From JARRNE01 sp963824085 (GTDB lineage Bacteria > Pseudomonadota > Gammaproteobacteria > Chromatiales > Chromatiaceae): 64,000 nucleotides of DNA. The stretch's first letter is position 1; each line of letters begins with the position of its first letter. The stretch is taken from positions 230,592 through 294,591 of the forward strand of contig CAWGNT010000009.1 of the NCBI GenBank assembly GCA_963824085.1, written 5' to 3'. Below the pieces are notes generated by a model, which did not search any database, was not told where the DNA came from, and worked only from the letters and a program-made list of their open reading frames with translations. The position numbers were made by a program, and so were the translations under genes. Shown here piece after piece: positions 51,311-63,141 of this stretch.

Positions 51311-51886
51311 TCACTGAGGGCTCAGGTTCTTCAGGTCGCGGACCATGTACTCCGCTGCGCGACGCCAGGCATATTCGTTGTCGCCGCGGAAGTCGTAGGC
51401 CTTGAGCAAAACGGTCTCCTCTGTGGCCACGTCCTTGATCTCGATGTGCAGCGTCAGTACGAGCATGCTCATCTTGTAGATCCAGCCGACCATTACCCGT
51501 TCGCCTCCGGCCTCTTTGGCCAGGTCGATCTCACAGAGATTGCAGGTGTGAACGTCGGTGCCCAGGCGGGCATCGGCGACGACCGCCCTGACCCGCTCCA
51601 TGGGAACCACCCGATACAGGTCTGCGGCATCGATTCGCTGGGCTACGAAGTCCGTCAGCTTCTCCAGCATGCTGCTGTTGCGTTCCGCTCCGCCGGGCAC
51701 GGGCGTGTTATCGACAATCTCGAACGGCAGGATGACCAGCGTCTGCTCCTGTTTCGGCGCCAGCTGGTTCGCAGAGGCCGCCATGCAGACGAACGCGGCG
51801 ACCAGGGCCCGCCAGGGGCTCCTGGCGCGCAGACGCGACGCACCATCACGCCGGGCGCCGGAGACGATGTTCGGGTACTGGAACAT
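51311..51886 (-). CDS. Secreted DUF3280/DUF2380-like protein
   Basis: The 191-residue protein has an N-terminal signal segment (RALVAAFVCMAASANQ). A mature domain follows with TLVILPFEIVDNTP near the start and DVHTCNLCEIDLAKEAGGERVMVGWI in the middle. This pattern fits the predicted periplasmic DUF3280/DUF2380 families, whose function is unknown; some members sit beside methanol dehydrogenase genes. The two cysteines in CNLC could form a disulfide. GAGGG eight bases upstream supports this start. It stands alone. Confidence 0.65.
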   Translation of the reverse strand: MFQYPNIVSGARRDGASRLRARSPWRALVAAFVCMAASANQLAPKQEQTLVILPFEIVDNTPVPGGAERNSSMLEKLTDFVAQRIDAADLYRVVPMERVRAVVADARLGTDVHTCNLCEIDLAKEAGGERVMVGWIYKMSMLVLTLHIEIKDVATEETVLLKAYDFRGDNEYAWRRAAEYMVRDLKNLSPQ

Positions 51887-53171
51887 GGGTCGTGCCCTCG
51901 TGTCGATACGTGCTCATATAAGAGCCGGCTGCCCGCGATTCTACGCCGCCGCGAACCCGAACCGTCAGCCTAGCCCGTGCCCCACTGCAGATCCCGCTCG
52001 TCACGTACACCCGGAACCGAGTGTCCCTGCGGGTATGCTACTACGGAGACCTCCCGGCAGAGAGTTGCGCCAGAACGTCAGAGAGGGTGCTCCGTAGGCC
52101 CTCCGACGGAGTGCGACTCACTGTATCCCGAGCAAGCGAGCTTAAGCCGAGCGGCTTGTCGGCACCGGCTCGGCGTCGCCTCCGCGCCGATACCGACCTC
52201 CCGGACCGAGGGTTCGGCTTCAGCATTGTTGCTCAGGTTCAACGACCGCCTATATGAAAGGCGCTGCACGGAGGCGCTGGTCCTCCCAGCGCAAGTAGTC
52301 GAAGGGCAGCATACGGCCAATTCCGGCCTTTCATTCGTTGGAAGCGACTGTCCGGTCCGCCTCCCATTGCGGACTCTTGCGGCGCCGAATTCCGTCAACA
52401 GTCACGCTGAGCGGTTCGCGTTCAATGTCAAGGCCTGGAGCGTGTTCCTCTTGGCACCCAGTGGGTGAATCCGATGCCGTCGAGGTTGGGGGTCGCCCGG
52501 GCTGATTCTCTTCCACGACCACCCTCTAGCCAATACGGCGCTGCTACTGACCGCGCCGCTAGGCAGACACACGGACTTGGTCGCGGCAGCATACAAATAC
52601 GGCCGATCTCTGCGCTCACGGCGAGGGCAGCCGTCGTCGACCTCATGGATCGATATGCGTTACCGCCGCTCGATCAAACCAGCCTTTCCTCGAAGCAGCC
52701 GATCGAAGGCGCTCAGATGTAGTGCTGTCGCGCCCAGACGTTACGCTCACTGAGGGGCGGTGACGTACCCAACGTTTGACCGATCCGCAGGTAAGGGGGA
52801 CCCGTCCAGCAAAGCAACCGGCTTCGGCCCGCGCGAAACTGCATCGTTCGGTTGACTCGTTAGCCGGTCCCGAGCCGTCGAGCGGCCTAAGTGTCAGAAA
52901 ATTTTACAGGTTCGTATATGCTAATGTTCTGATGGCATTGATTCTAATAACTTTGTTGGCCATGGCACATTTCGCGCATCACAAATGTCACGGGAAATTT
53001 ACGTCAACGATGAGCCGCCGCATCGTAATCGCGATGCCAGTTGGTGCCCGGGGTGTCACCCAGGCTAGTACGCTCCAACGCCGCTGCGGACGGCAAGGTC
53101 TTGGCGGACACTTGGCCCAAGCTCCTAGTGGAGCGATACGAACTAGACAGAGAGCTTGGGGAGGACGGGTT
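51887..53171. other. Long gene-poor region upstream of the PEP-CTERM gene
   Basis: Nearly 1.3 kb contains only short or low-complexity frames. A segment near 52310-52400 (CGGCCAATTCCGGCCTTTCATT and following) resembles, from memory, a degenerate sequence often found between proteobacterial genes. TGGCAC-N5-GCGCA at 52973-52988 is a partial sigma-54-type -24/-12 match. An open frame from 52776 leads into the PEP-CTERM gene, but its composition differs and no ribosome binding site precedes it. Confidence 0.4.
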
Positions 53172-54404
53172 GTGAGCAATCAAACGATTCTGGATCTCGC
53201 CGATATGTCAAGACTACGTACGCGCCTTCGGCGCGCAACAAAGGTGGGTTTGATGTCGTTGGCCGCGGTCGGAGTTGCGGTCATTGCCGCCAGCCAGCAA
53301 AGCGCTGCGCCTCAGCACCCGTCGAAACCCCTGGCAGTGACCCTGGAACCCGCTACGGACGTCGAAGCCTCGTCCTTTGTCGCTGCAGAAGACAAGCAGG
53401 ATCTCGACCGCTACGACTGGCGCATCGCCAACACGAGACTCGGGAACGCTCCTGCTCTTGAAGCTGCGCTTTTAGCGTATGACTCGACAGCAGCAACCCA
53501 AGTCATAACGGGAAGCACTTCGGGAGGCGCATCGCCGGAGCCGGCACTGGGAGCGCAGGGTCAGATCGCTGCGTTGAAATACGCATCGCCAACATCATCA
53601 ACTTCAGCCGCGCGCGGAAACGGCCCGTGGAGCCCACCCCAATCACAACCAATGGGCGGTCGGGCACCTCGTCCCGCCGACAGGACTGGGGGCGCGCAGA
53701 CCCCAGTTACTGCCCTCACCGGGCACGCTGCAGCGAATCCCTCCACACCGCTGGTTATTGCCGCGGGTCCGGATGATCCCCTATCTGCGCCTGAACCCAC
53801 GTCAGGGCCGTCCTCCTCTCCCGTAAGAAACCCGAGATCGACCAAGCCCCCCGTTGTTGACACGCGACCGGCATCGCCAACTGGGGCGGAGAAGGGCTTG
53901 CCGGTAGACGGTGGCTCGTCTGGTCCCCCCGAAAAGCCCAGGCGGGTCGTCCGGGAGAATCCTGGGGAGCAGTCGCCCCCACCAGTGCTCCCGGGGGGCG
54001 AGTCCCAAGAGCCGCCAGCGCCGAATGGTCCTTCCGGAGAGAGTCCGGGGGGTGACCTCCCTTCGGCCACTACTCCGGCGGGCGACCCTCAGGAAGCGCC
54101 CGCGCAGGATGGTTCACCTGGCTCTTCGGACGACGCTCCGCGTGTTGTGGATGTTTTCAGTCCGGAGAATATTCTCGAACCCATCGCAGTGATGCCTCCA
54201 CTTGAGCGCACCGCGGCTACCCCCAACGATAAGGGAGGGACCGCCGCGCCAGTTGCTCTAGTCGCCAGCGTTCCCGAACCCGCTTCGGTGCTATTGCTTT
54301 CCCTTGGATTGGCCGTGGTAGGCGTGTTGACGAGACGACGCCAAACGCGTCTAACTGCCACAGCACATGAACCTAAAGATTCGAGGCGTGTGTCAAGGCA
54401 TTGA
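53172..54404 (+). CDS. PEP-CTERM sorted protein, mostly disordered
   Basis: The 410-residue product has a hydrophobic signal (VGLMSLAAVGVAVIAAS) and a long low-complexity middle rich in P, S, G and T with repeated PSGESP- and PGG-like units. It ends with VPEPASVLLLSLGLAVVG followed by RRRQTR. That tail is a PEP-CTERM signal: a Val-Pro-Glu-Pro motif, a membrane helix and a basic end, recognised by an exosortase. Such proteins are usually exported to the cell surface or matrix and glycosylated; the Ser/Thr-rich middle fits. GTG at 53172 is chosen because GGGGAGG lies eight bases upstream. No exosortase gene lies in the window. Confidence 0.8.
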   Translation: MSNQTILDLADMSRLRTRLRRATKVGLMSLAAVGVAVIAASQQSAAPQHPSKPLAVTLEPATDVEASSFVAAEDKQDLDRYDWRIANTRLGNAPALEAALLAYDSTAATQVITGSTSGGASPEPALGAQGQIAALKYASPTSSTSAARGNGPWSPPQSQPMGGRAPRPADRTGGAQTPVTALTGHAAANPSTPLVIAAGPDDPLSAPEPTSGPSSSPVRNPRSTKPPVVDTRPASPTGAEKGLPVDGGSSGPPEKPRRVVRENPGEQSPPPVLPGGESQEPPAPNGPSGESPGGDLPSATTPAGDPQEAPAQDGSPGSSDDAPRVVDVFSPENILEPIAVMPPLERTAATPNDKGGTAAPVALVASVPEPASVLLLSLGLAVVGVLTRRRQTRLTATAHEPKDSRRVSRH

Positions 54405-54607
54405 GTCATGTGGACACGACCCCAGCGATGGAAAGACCAGAAGTCAAGTCCCTGTTTTTGAGCGATTGCTTGCCTCAGTTGAGCACCGTTGCGTGTGAGC
54501 ACAATTCGACGTCGCTTGGGGGCGCTCGGGTCCAACGCCGCGTTAACCAAGATCCCGGCCGGCTATCACCAGGCGTTGCCGGAGACCGCGACACGCGACA
54601 GCCATTG

Positions 54608-56668
54608 CTAGCCGGACAAGTTGCCCTGGGCAGCTTCGAGGGCCGTGATTAAGGCGTCCCGATCGCCGCTTTCCACCGCTTGGAACAACGCCAGGATGGT
54701 CTCCCGATAGGCGGCCAGCGCGGGCGCGTTGGCAATGAAGTGCGTCGTCCCGGCAAAGTTTCGCTCGACGGCAAAGTCGGCCGGTTGCACCTTCACCAGC
54801 GCCGCCAGCGCCTTGAGCTTGGCAAGCGCCATATCAGGCTTCGCCAAGGCCAATGCGTTGGCAATCTCCAACGTCCGCAGAGCGGCGACGGTATGGGCGG
54901 GCAGCTGTTCTCGCTCGATCAGCGCGGTCAGGCGTTCCTCCGCTTCGCTGAACCGGCTAATAGTGAATAGCGACTCGGCGAGGTCGCATTGCGCCCTGAG
55001 GTCATCCGGATGGCGCTCAAGCCATGCGCTGGTCAGACGGTAGGCGCCTCCGAAATCAAAAAGGGTCTCGTGATAGAGGTTCTGGGCAGTGTGATAGAAC
55101 CCCTCGTTGTCCGGTTGGCTCCGGAGGAGTTGCTCGAGCACCGTGACCATCATCCGGGGGTCATCGAGCTTCTCGTAAGCCGCGAGAAGGTTCATCTGGA
55201 TCTGCAGCCGCCGAGCCGATCGATCATCCGCGCTGATCACCTTAAGGGCGGCCTGGAGCGCATCCGTCGCCTCCGCGAGCAGGCGCCGCCACTCCTGACC
55301 CTCAGCGTGGACGCTCTGTTCCTGCAGCGCTATCCCCAGATTGAGCTGAGTTGCTGCCCAGCGCTCCGGAAGCTCGTTGCGCGTCCTGACGGCCAGGGAT
55401 TCACGGTAGGCCATCACCGCCTCAGCGAGCAAGCGCTGCCCTGCCTGACCTCCTGTCCGAGTTCCGAGATTTCTCAGCGCGATGCCGAGGTTGTTCTGGG
55501 TCGCAGCCCATTGCTCCGGAAATTCCTCCCGAGTCCTGATCGTCAACGCCCCGCGGTACACCGCCACCGCCTCCGCCAGCAGCCGCAGCCCCGCCTCGCC
55601 TTCCGTACGCGGGCCCTCCTCGCGCAGCACCGTGCCAAGGTTGTTTTGGGTCGTCGCCCATAGCTGTGGTAGCTCCTCGCGAGTGTAAACCGTAAGCGCC
55701 TTCCGGTAGGCATCTTCCGCTTCAGCGAGAAGATGCAGCCCCTCCGGGCCCGCGGTGCGAGTCCCCTGATTCCTTAACCCGATGCCCAAGTTGTTCTGGG
55801 TCATGGCCCACGCATGCGGTTGCGCCTCCCGAGTGTAGACCGTCAGGGCTTGGCGGTAGGCCTCTACTGCCTCGGCGATCAAGCGCAGCCCCTCTGCGCC
55901 AGAAGTGTGAGTGCTCTTATCCAACAGCGTAGTACCCAAGGCGTTTTGGGCCATGGCCCACTCGGGTGAACGCTCCTCTTGGGGTTCGGCGGTCCGAACG
56001 TGATCGTCCATGGCCGGCGCTACCGGTAAGTTCGCCTGGATCGTCCGATCACCGCCTTCGCTGTTGAGTGTCTTGTGCGGCCCAACGGCGTGCGCTTCGG
56101 CCGCGTCTGTCTCCTGGTGCAGACCAGCGCTGGCCCGTTCATAAGGCTCCAAGAGCCTTATGAAATTGAGGTCGAGGAAGGCTGCGTCGCCGCCCAGACG
56201 AAAACCGTTACCCTCAAAGAAAGGTAGGTCAATGTCTACCTTTTGGTCTGCGGGGCAGTATACCGGTCCAGGCGTCTGCCCAACCCCACAGGCGGAGCGG
56301 GCAAGTCCAGCGAAGAGCACTAACCCGGGCCGCGCGTCGCGACCGCCGGCCGCTTGAAAAATCCTGTTCCAGGTGACGTCCCCGCCCGCCAGAAACGGTG
56401 AAACCACACTCTTGGCCCCCCCGTTGTCGTCCCCCAATGCTACCTTGCTCTGATGCGCTTGGGCGTTGTCGTCGCGTAAGAGCAAGACGGCGCCCCCCCC
56501 TCGCGGCTGAAGCAATAACAAGAGCGTGAGAGCCCTGACGGCGCGTCCAACTTTGATGCCACGGCCGAGCCGAAAGCCTCCCTTGCTGCGTAAAGGTTCA
56601 GCGCCGACAGCGTCCCCGAAGCCGTACTCCGTGCTTTTCTTGGCGCACTGGCTGTCTTTCCCGGGCAT
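54608..56668 (-). CDS. Truncated YpfJ-type metallopeptidase domain fused to TPR repeats
   Basis: The 686-residue protein has two parts. Residues about 25-165 match the front of YpfJ-like neutral zinc metallopeptidases: a Gly-rich basic start, one membrane span, then DVTWNRIFQAAGG, LVLFAGLARSACGVGQTPGP and VYCPADQKVDIDLPFFEG. In YpfJ an HEVGHH zinc site follows. Here the sequence turns instead to an acidic linker with no HExxH, so catalysis is unlikely. Residues about 230-480 are tandem repeats of roughly 50 residues with ATTQNNLG- and AYRKALTVYTREELPQLWA-type units, TPR-like, and further helical repeats run to the end. It may be a membrane-anchored scaffold. It stands alone. Confidence 0.72.
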   Translation of the reverse strand: MPGKDSQCAKKSTEYGFGDAVGAEPLRSKGGFRLGRGIKVGRAVRALTLLLLLQPRGGGAVLLLRDDNAQAHQSKVALGDDNGGAKSVVSPFLAGGDVTWNRIFQAAGGRDARPGLVLFAGLARSACGVGQTPGPVYCPADQKVDIDLPFFEGNGFRLGGDAAFLDLNFIRLLEPYERASAGLHQETDAAEAHAVGPHKTLNSEGGDRTIQANLPVAPAMDDHVRTAEPQEERSPEWAMAQNALGTTLLDKSTHTSGAEGLRLIAEAVEAYRQALTVYTREAQPHAWAMTQNNLGIGLRNQGTRTAGPEGLHLLAEAEDAYRKALTVYTREELPQLWATTQNNLGTVLREEGPRTEGEAGLRLLAEAVAVYRGALTIRTREEFPEQWAATQNNLGIALRNLGTRTGGQAGQRLLAEAVMAYRESLAVRTRNELPERWAATQLNLGIALQEQSVHAEGQEWRRLLAEATDALQAALKVISADDRSARRLQIQMNLLAAYEKLDDPRMMVTVLEQLLRSQPDNEGFYHTAQNLYHETLFDFGGAYRLTSAWLERHPDDLRAQCDLAESLFTISRFSEAEERLTALIEREQLPAHTVAALRTLEIANALALAKPDMALAKLKALAALVKVQPADFAVERNFAGTTHFIANAPALAAYRETILALFQAVESGDRDALITALEAAQGNLSG

Positions 56669-57268
56669 GGATCAAATCACGTCGGATTCAGTCGCAGGAG
56701 GCGTGCTGCTGTTTGCGCCGCGCCCCGGCGCTTGGTGTTCAGGTCTGCAGGGCCATGAAGGCCTCGCCACTCCGTGAGAAGGTCATTCTCGCACTGTTCT
56801 CCTGATTACCCCATCGCTCGGATTTGCTCAGGACCGGCTTGGGGTCTGGGCGGAGTGTGCGCGGCCACACAGGCGCGGCGCGGAATCATGTCTTCGGGCT
56901 TGAAACGGCCGTTGAACCGGTGGCAGAACACCACCACGTAGCGGGGCGGATGCTTCCCGTCAGGTATGGTACTTGGCGTAAATCGAAGCCTTGGATTCAG
57001 GCCCGGTTTCTTCCAGCCACGGGCTCAATCGCTGAGCCGCAGGGGGCAATCATGTTGTTCAATTTCGTTGCGACAGCCGACCGGCCGCGTTCGTCGATTC
57101 CTCAGGTCGTGCATCACGCTGGTGACGCTCCTGAGTGTCCGGTTTCCATTCTTGAGTTGCCGCCAACGGCCGCTAGCCGAGCGTCCGCAAAGGGTCGCCT
57201 GCGGCCCCTGGTCGGCCTCCAGACCCGTCGCGCGATAAAGCTCCTGCTCAGGGGTGCCCGAGGCGTCA
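56669..57268. other. Gene-poor region between the TPR gene and a broken zinc-ribbon gene
   Basis: About 600 bases contain overlapping frames of similar low quality on both strands. I find no domain, RNA gene or strong hairpin. It could contain further remnants of decayed genes at the edge of the defence island. Confidence 0.4.
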
Positions 57269-57561
57269 CTAGGCCGCCAAGACGCGCGGGGACGGCATTC
57301 CGGCAGCCATATCGAAAACCCACCAGCCCCCCGTATAGACAATGCGGATCGAGGCGCCCGATGGCCGCAGGCAGAGCGCCGCAGCTGACCGCGAAGCGCC
57401 TGGACGGTGACACCTTGAGGGCCGCGGGTCCGATCCAACCGGGCTCGGTGGTCGCAGCTATCACAGACGGCCAGAACCGTGAAGGTCTCAGGAGGGAAGT
57501 CGTCGAGGCTGTTGGCCGGGGTGGACAGCGTAGGGTCCCGCAGGCTCAGAACGCGCGCCAC
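57269..57561 (-). pseudogene. Frameshifted small zinc-ribbon-like protein
   Basis: The first frame gives a protein with CDSCDHRARLD and then LRRSACGHR. In another frame it continues GASIRIVYTGGWWVFDMAAG and stops at 57269. One missing G near 57355-57360 joins the two into about 97 residues. The pairing of CxxC-type knuckles with a terminal beta segment suggests a small zinc ribbon. Its second knuckle lacks the first cysteine (R in place of C). It is likely decayed, or the frameshift is an artefact. Confidence 0.4.
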
Positions 57562-57586
57562 TGGCCCCTGGTGGTGACGGTGCCGC

Positions 57587-57766
57587 TCAGAGCCCCCGGA
57601 AGGTGGCGCGGAACGCTGCCAAGGTCACGCGCAGAACGATCCAGAGGACCCAGAGCACCGCTAGGGTGATCGCGCCGACGACGATTTGCATGAGCATCGG
57701 CTGGGCCAGGAACCACGCGTGCGCGGCTGAGAAGAGGACAAAGGCCCTATGGATGAATTCGAGCAT
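57587..57766 (-). CDS. Small membrane protein at the end of the defence operon
   Basis: The 59-residue product has two hydrophobic segments (AFVLFSAAHAWFLAQPML and IVVGAITLAVLWVLWIVL) and a basic end. GAGGTGACC directly before ATG 57766 is a good ribosome binding site. It lies 43 bases after the DUF499 gene on the same strand. I recognise no family. Confidence 0.5.
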   Translation of the reverse strand: MLEFIHRAFVLFSAAHAWFLAQPMLMQIVVGAITLAVLWVLWIVLRVTLAAFRATFRGL

Positions 57767-57809
57767 GGTCACCTCGCTGGACCCGCAGTGGCAACAGGCC
57801 GCCCCCGCG

Positions 57810-61144
<3,335 letters not shown>

Positions 61145-61152
61145 GACCTGCC

Positions 61153-61491
61153 CTATTGCCTTTGCAAGATCGGCTTCAGTTGCGCCAAAAGCGCCGGGAT
61201 CTCCACAGTGACGGCGACCCAGAGAATGTCGGCGTCGATGTCGAAATAGGCGTGGACGAGACGATGACGCATGCCAATGACGGACTTCCAGGGAATGCCA
61301 GGGTGGGCGTTTCGGGTCTCGTCCGATACCTTGGTCGCCGCATCGCCGATGATCTCGACCACGCGCACCAGCGCAAACAGCAGCATGCGGTCGGTATCAA
61401 GATCCGAACGGCTCCGGTCCGCGATGAATCTAAGCGCATCCTCCGCCGCGTCGATCATGTGGCCGATGCGGATGCGGTCCTCATCCCGCAT
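61153..61491 (-). CDS. HepT-like HEPN ribonuclease/toxin
   Basis: The 112-residue protein is an all-helical HEPN domain with the catalytic-type motif R-x4-H in GMRHRLVHAYFDID. HepT toxins cleave RNA and are kept inactive by their MntA nucleotidyltransferase partner, which AMPylates them. ATG at 61491 overlaps the upstream MntA-like gene by 11 bases, the usual coupled arrangement. It sits directly in front of the DUF499 gene inside the defence operon. Confidence 0.85.
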   Translation of the reverse strand: MRDEDRIRIGHMIDAAEDALRFIADRSRSDLDTDRMLLFALVRVVEIIGDAATKVSDETRNAHPGIPWKSVIGMRHRLVHAYFDIDADILWVAVTVEIPALLAQLKPILQRQ

Positions 61492-61783
61492 ATTGCACCT
61501 CAGCCGTGCGCACCACCTGGTCTCGGAAATAGCGGGACAAGTCGCCCGCCGTGCGCAGATCGACCTTTCTGCCCCCGAGCATGTCCGACAGCTCGATCTC
61601 CATGCCCGCAATGCCCAGCAAACCCGGGATGTGCTGCGGATCGAATTCAACCAACAGATCGACGTCGCTATCGGTTCTCGGCGTACCCTTCAACTGCGAG
61701 CCGAAGAGCGACAGGCGGCGAATATGGTGCCGTTGACAGAACTGCGCCAGGGCTTCTTCGTCGATATTCAGACTGGGGTGCAT
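61481..61783 (-). CDS. MntA-like minimal nucleotidyltransferase (antitoxin), copy 1
   Basis: The 100-residue protein has the polymerase-beta-type motif GSQLKGTPRTDSDVDLLVEF, that is G-S with D-x-D ten residues later, and ends LSRYFRDQVVRTAEVQYAG. It is the likely partner of the following HepT. AGGAGGAACACC before the ATG gives a good ribosome binding site. It is closely similar to the copy at 62158-62469, so one arose by duplication. Confidence 0.85.
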   Translation of the reverse strand: MHPSLNIDEEALAQFCQRHHIRRLSLFGSQLKGTPRTDSDVDLLVEFDPQHIPGLLGIAGMEIELSDMLGGRKVDLRTAGDLSRYFRDQVVRTAEVQYAG

Positions 61784-61849
61784 GGTGTTCCTCCTATCTG
61801 CGCACCTTGGGAGCGCGCGAGAACGAGATAACGGAGCGCCAGGGCATGC

Positions 61850-62161
61850 TCAAGCGCCGAAATCATGGACTCGCCCCTCCCGCGCCGCACGCCAGGCCAG
61901 CGTGTTGGTCACCGACTTTTGGCGCTCAAAGGCGTCAGCGCTCATCACCACCAGGTCGGCGGGAATCAGGCGCCGGCCGAGCAAGGTGGAGAGCCGCGCC
62001 ATCTCCGCGAACCGGTCGCGCACTTGCGGCTCCACCACCAGCAGGTCAAGGTCGCTGTCCACCCGCGCCTCACCACGCGCGTGCGAGCCAAACACAATCA
62101 GCCGGGTCCCCACCGGCACCGCCGGCTCTAGGCAGGCGACTGCATCCTCTATCGGGTTCAT
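61850..62161 (-). CDS. Minimal nucleotidyltransferase of a second subtype
   Basis: The 103-residue protein has LIVFGSHARGEARVDSDLDLLVVE, a GS...D-x-D nucleotidyltransferase site. It ends with a helical segment VTNTLAWRAAREGRVHDFGA. It is not closely similar to the other two nucleotidyltransferases and resembles those that pair with HEPN-type partners of another subtype. No such partner is adjacent. Its ATG overlaps the previous gene by four bases and AGGAGG precedes it. A 66-base gap with a partial REP-like sequence separates it from the next gene. Confidence 0.8.
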   Translation of the reverse strand: MNPIEDAVACLEPAVPVGTRLIVFGSHARGEARVDSDLDLLVVEPQVRDRFAEMARLSTLLGRRLIPADLVVMSADAFERQKSVTNTLAWRAAREGRVHDFGA

Positions 62162-62469
62162 GATTGACCTCCTGAATATTGCACCTCCGCCGTTCGCACC
62201 ACTTCGTCTCGGAAGTAGCGACTCAGATCCTCCGGCGTACGCAGGTCGACCTTGCGCCCGCCCAATGCTTCGGACAACTCGATCTCGATCTGCGCCATGT
62301 CGAGCAAGGTCGGCCGCGGCTCCGGGAAGAACTCCACCAGCAAGTCGATATCGCTGTCTGGCCCTGCCGTGCCCTTCAGTTGCGAACCGAACAAGGACAG
62401 ACGGCGGATCTGGTGCCGCTCGCAAAGTCGCGCCAGGGTTGATCGGTCGAGTCTCGCTAAGGGGTTCAT
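62158..62469 (-). CDS. MntA-like minimal nucleotidyltransferase, copy 2
   Basis: The 103-residue protein has GSQLKGTAGPDSDIDLLVEF and ends YFRDEVVRTAEVQYSGGQS, closely like copy 1 at 61481-61783. No HepT gene follows it directly; instead a second nucleotidyltransferase overlaps its stop by four bases. It may be an orphan duplicate after loss of its toxin, or may act on the same HepT. Confidence 0.82.
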   Translation of the reverse strand: MNPLARLDRSTLARLCERHQIRRLSLFGSQLKGTAGPDSDIDLLVEFFPEPRPTLLDMAQIEIELSEALGGRKVDLRTPEDLSRYFRDEVVRTAEVQYSGGQS

Positions 62470-62493
62470 GGCATCTCTCCCATTGCAGCGGCA

Positions 62494-62997
62494 TCAGAAC
62501 TTGAAGGGCTGTTCGAGAGGCGGTATCAGGGCCGGCTCGATGCTGATCTCGATGCCCCTGGCGACGCCGGGTGTGCGCCGGATGAATCCCCGCTGTTCCA
62601 GCCGGATCAGCATGGAGTTGACCGACGGGGGCGTGAGGCCGAAAAAGCGCTGCATCGCCGCATGGGTCGGCGCCAACCCAGCCGAATTTCGCTTCATGTA
62701 CTCGTCGATGTAAGCCAGGAACTGTCCCTGCCGGTGGGTGGGGGACGGTACAACCTGCGACCGCTCGGGCGGGCTTGTGGCTTCGAGTCGACCCAGCGCC
62801 GCGCGAATGGTCTCGACCGCGGACTCCAAAGGCATCCATACCTCGATCGGCGTCTCTTCCATCAGGAGCTCGTCCCGCAGGACGGTAAGCAGCCCGTCGA
62901 GAACCTCGCGCAGCAAGGCCCTCGCATCGGCGTTGGCCCGGCGCAATCCGAGGGTCGCTGCGTCGGCCTGCGGGTCTTCGTGAGGAGTGCGGTTCAT
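62494..62997 (-). CDS. Winged-helix (MarR/LexA-like) DNA-binding protein in the defence operon
   Basis: The 167-residue protein has a helical N-terminal half of unknown role and a C-terminal winged-helix domain. The latter includes APTHAAMQRFFGLTPPSVNSMLIRLEQRGFI near 115-145, a recognition helix followed by the wing, as in the LexA DNA-binding domain. It may regulate the island. ATG at 62997 follows AGAGGACAC. It is 24 bases upstream of the nucleotidyltransferase gene and separated from the methylase gene by a REP-like cluster. Confidence 0.7.
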   Translation of the reverse strand: MNRTPHEDPQADAATLGLRRANADARALLREVLDGLLTVLRDELLMEETPIEVWMPLESAVETIRAALGRLEATSPPERSQVVPSPTHRQGQFLAYIDEYMKRNSAGLAPTHAAMQRFFGLTPPSVNSMLIRLEQRGFIRRTPGVARGIEISIEPALIPPLEQPFKF

Positions 62998-63007
62998 GTG
63001 TCCTCTG

Positions 63008-63111
63008 GCTCCCACGCTCGAGCGTGGGAGCAGGTCCCGACGCTCCAGCGTCGCGAGGTGGCGCGGGCCGCTGGAGCGGCCAAGACTGCATTCCCACGCA
63101 GAGCGCGGGAA
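63008..63111. repeat. REP-like cluster of four hairpins
   Basis: Four palindromes follow one another. 63008-63031 is a 24-base perfect palindrome built from CCCACGCT and AGCGTGGG. 63038-63053 is CGACGCT-CC-AGCGTCG. 63066-63081 is GGCCGCT-GG-AGCGGCC. 63091-63111 is TTCCCACGC-AGA-GCGCGGGAA with one mismatched pair. Similar arrays are common between genes of sulfur bacteria. A partial related sequence lies at 61795-61835. The cluster sits between the methylase and winged-helix genes and could uncouple them by terminating or stabilising the transcript. Confidence 0.75.
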
Positions 63112-63141
63112 CGAGATAGGAGACGGTTGCCGGTCATCGCC

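Noticed and set aside
51977..52468. Plus-strand open frame in the gene-poor region
   Set aside because: No start signal, no domain, and part of it looks like a degenerate intergenic repeat.
55250..55990. Regular repeat period suggesting a CRISPR or satellite array
   Set aside because: The period of about 150 bases corresponds to roughly 50-residue TPR-like protein repeats; copies are diverged and in frame.
61850..63097. A 415-residue reading ending in the second nucleotidyltransferase
   Set aside because: The upstream part overlaps the MntA-like and winged-helix genes in another frame; a ribosome binding site and family start support ATG at 62161 instead.
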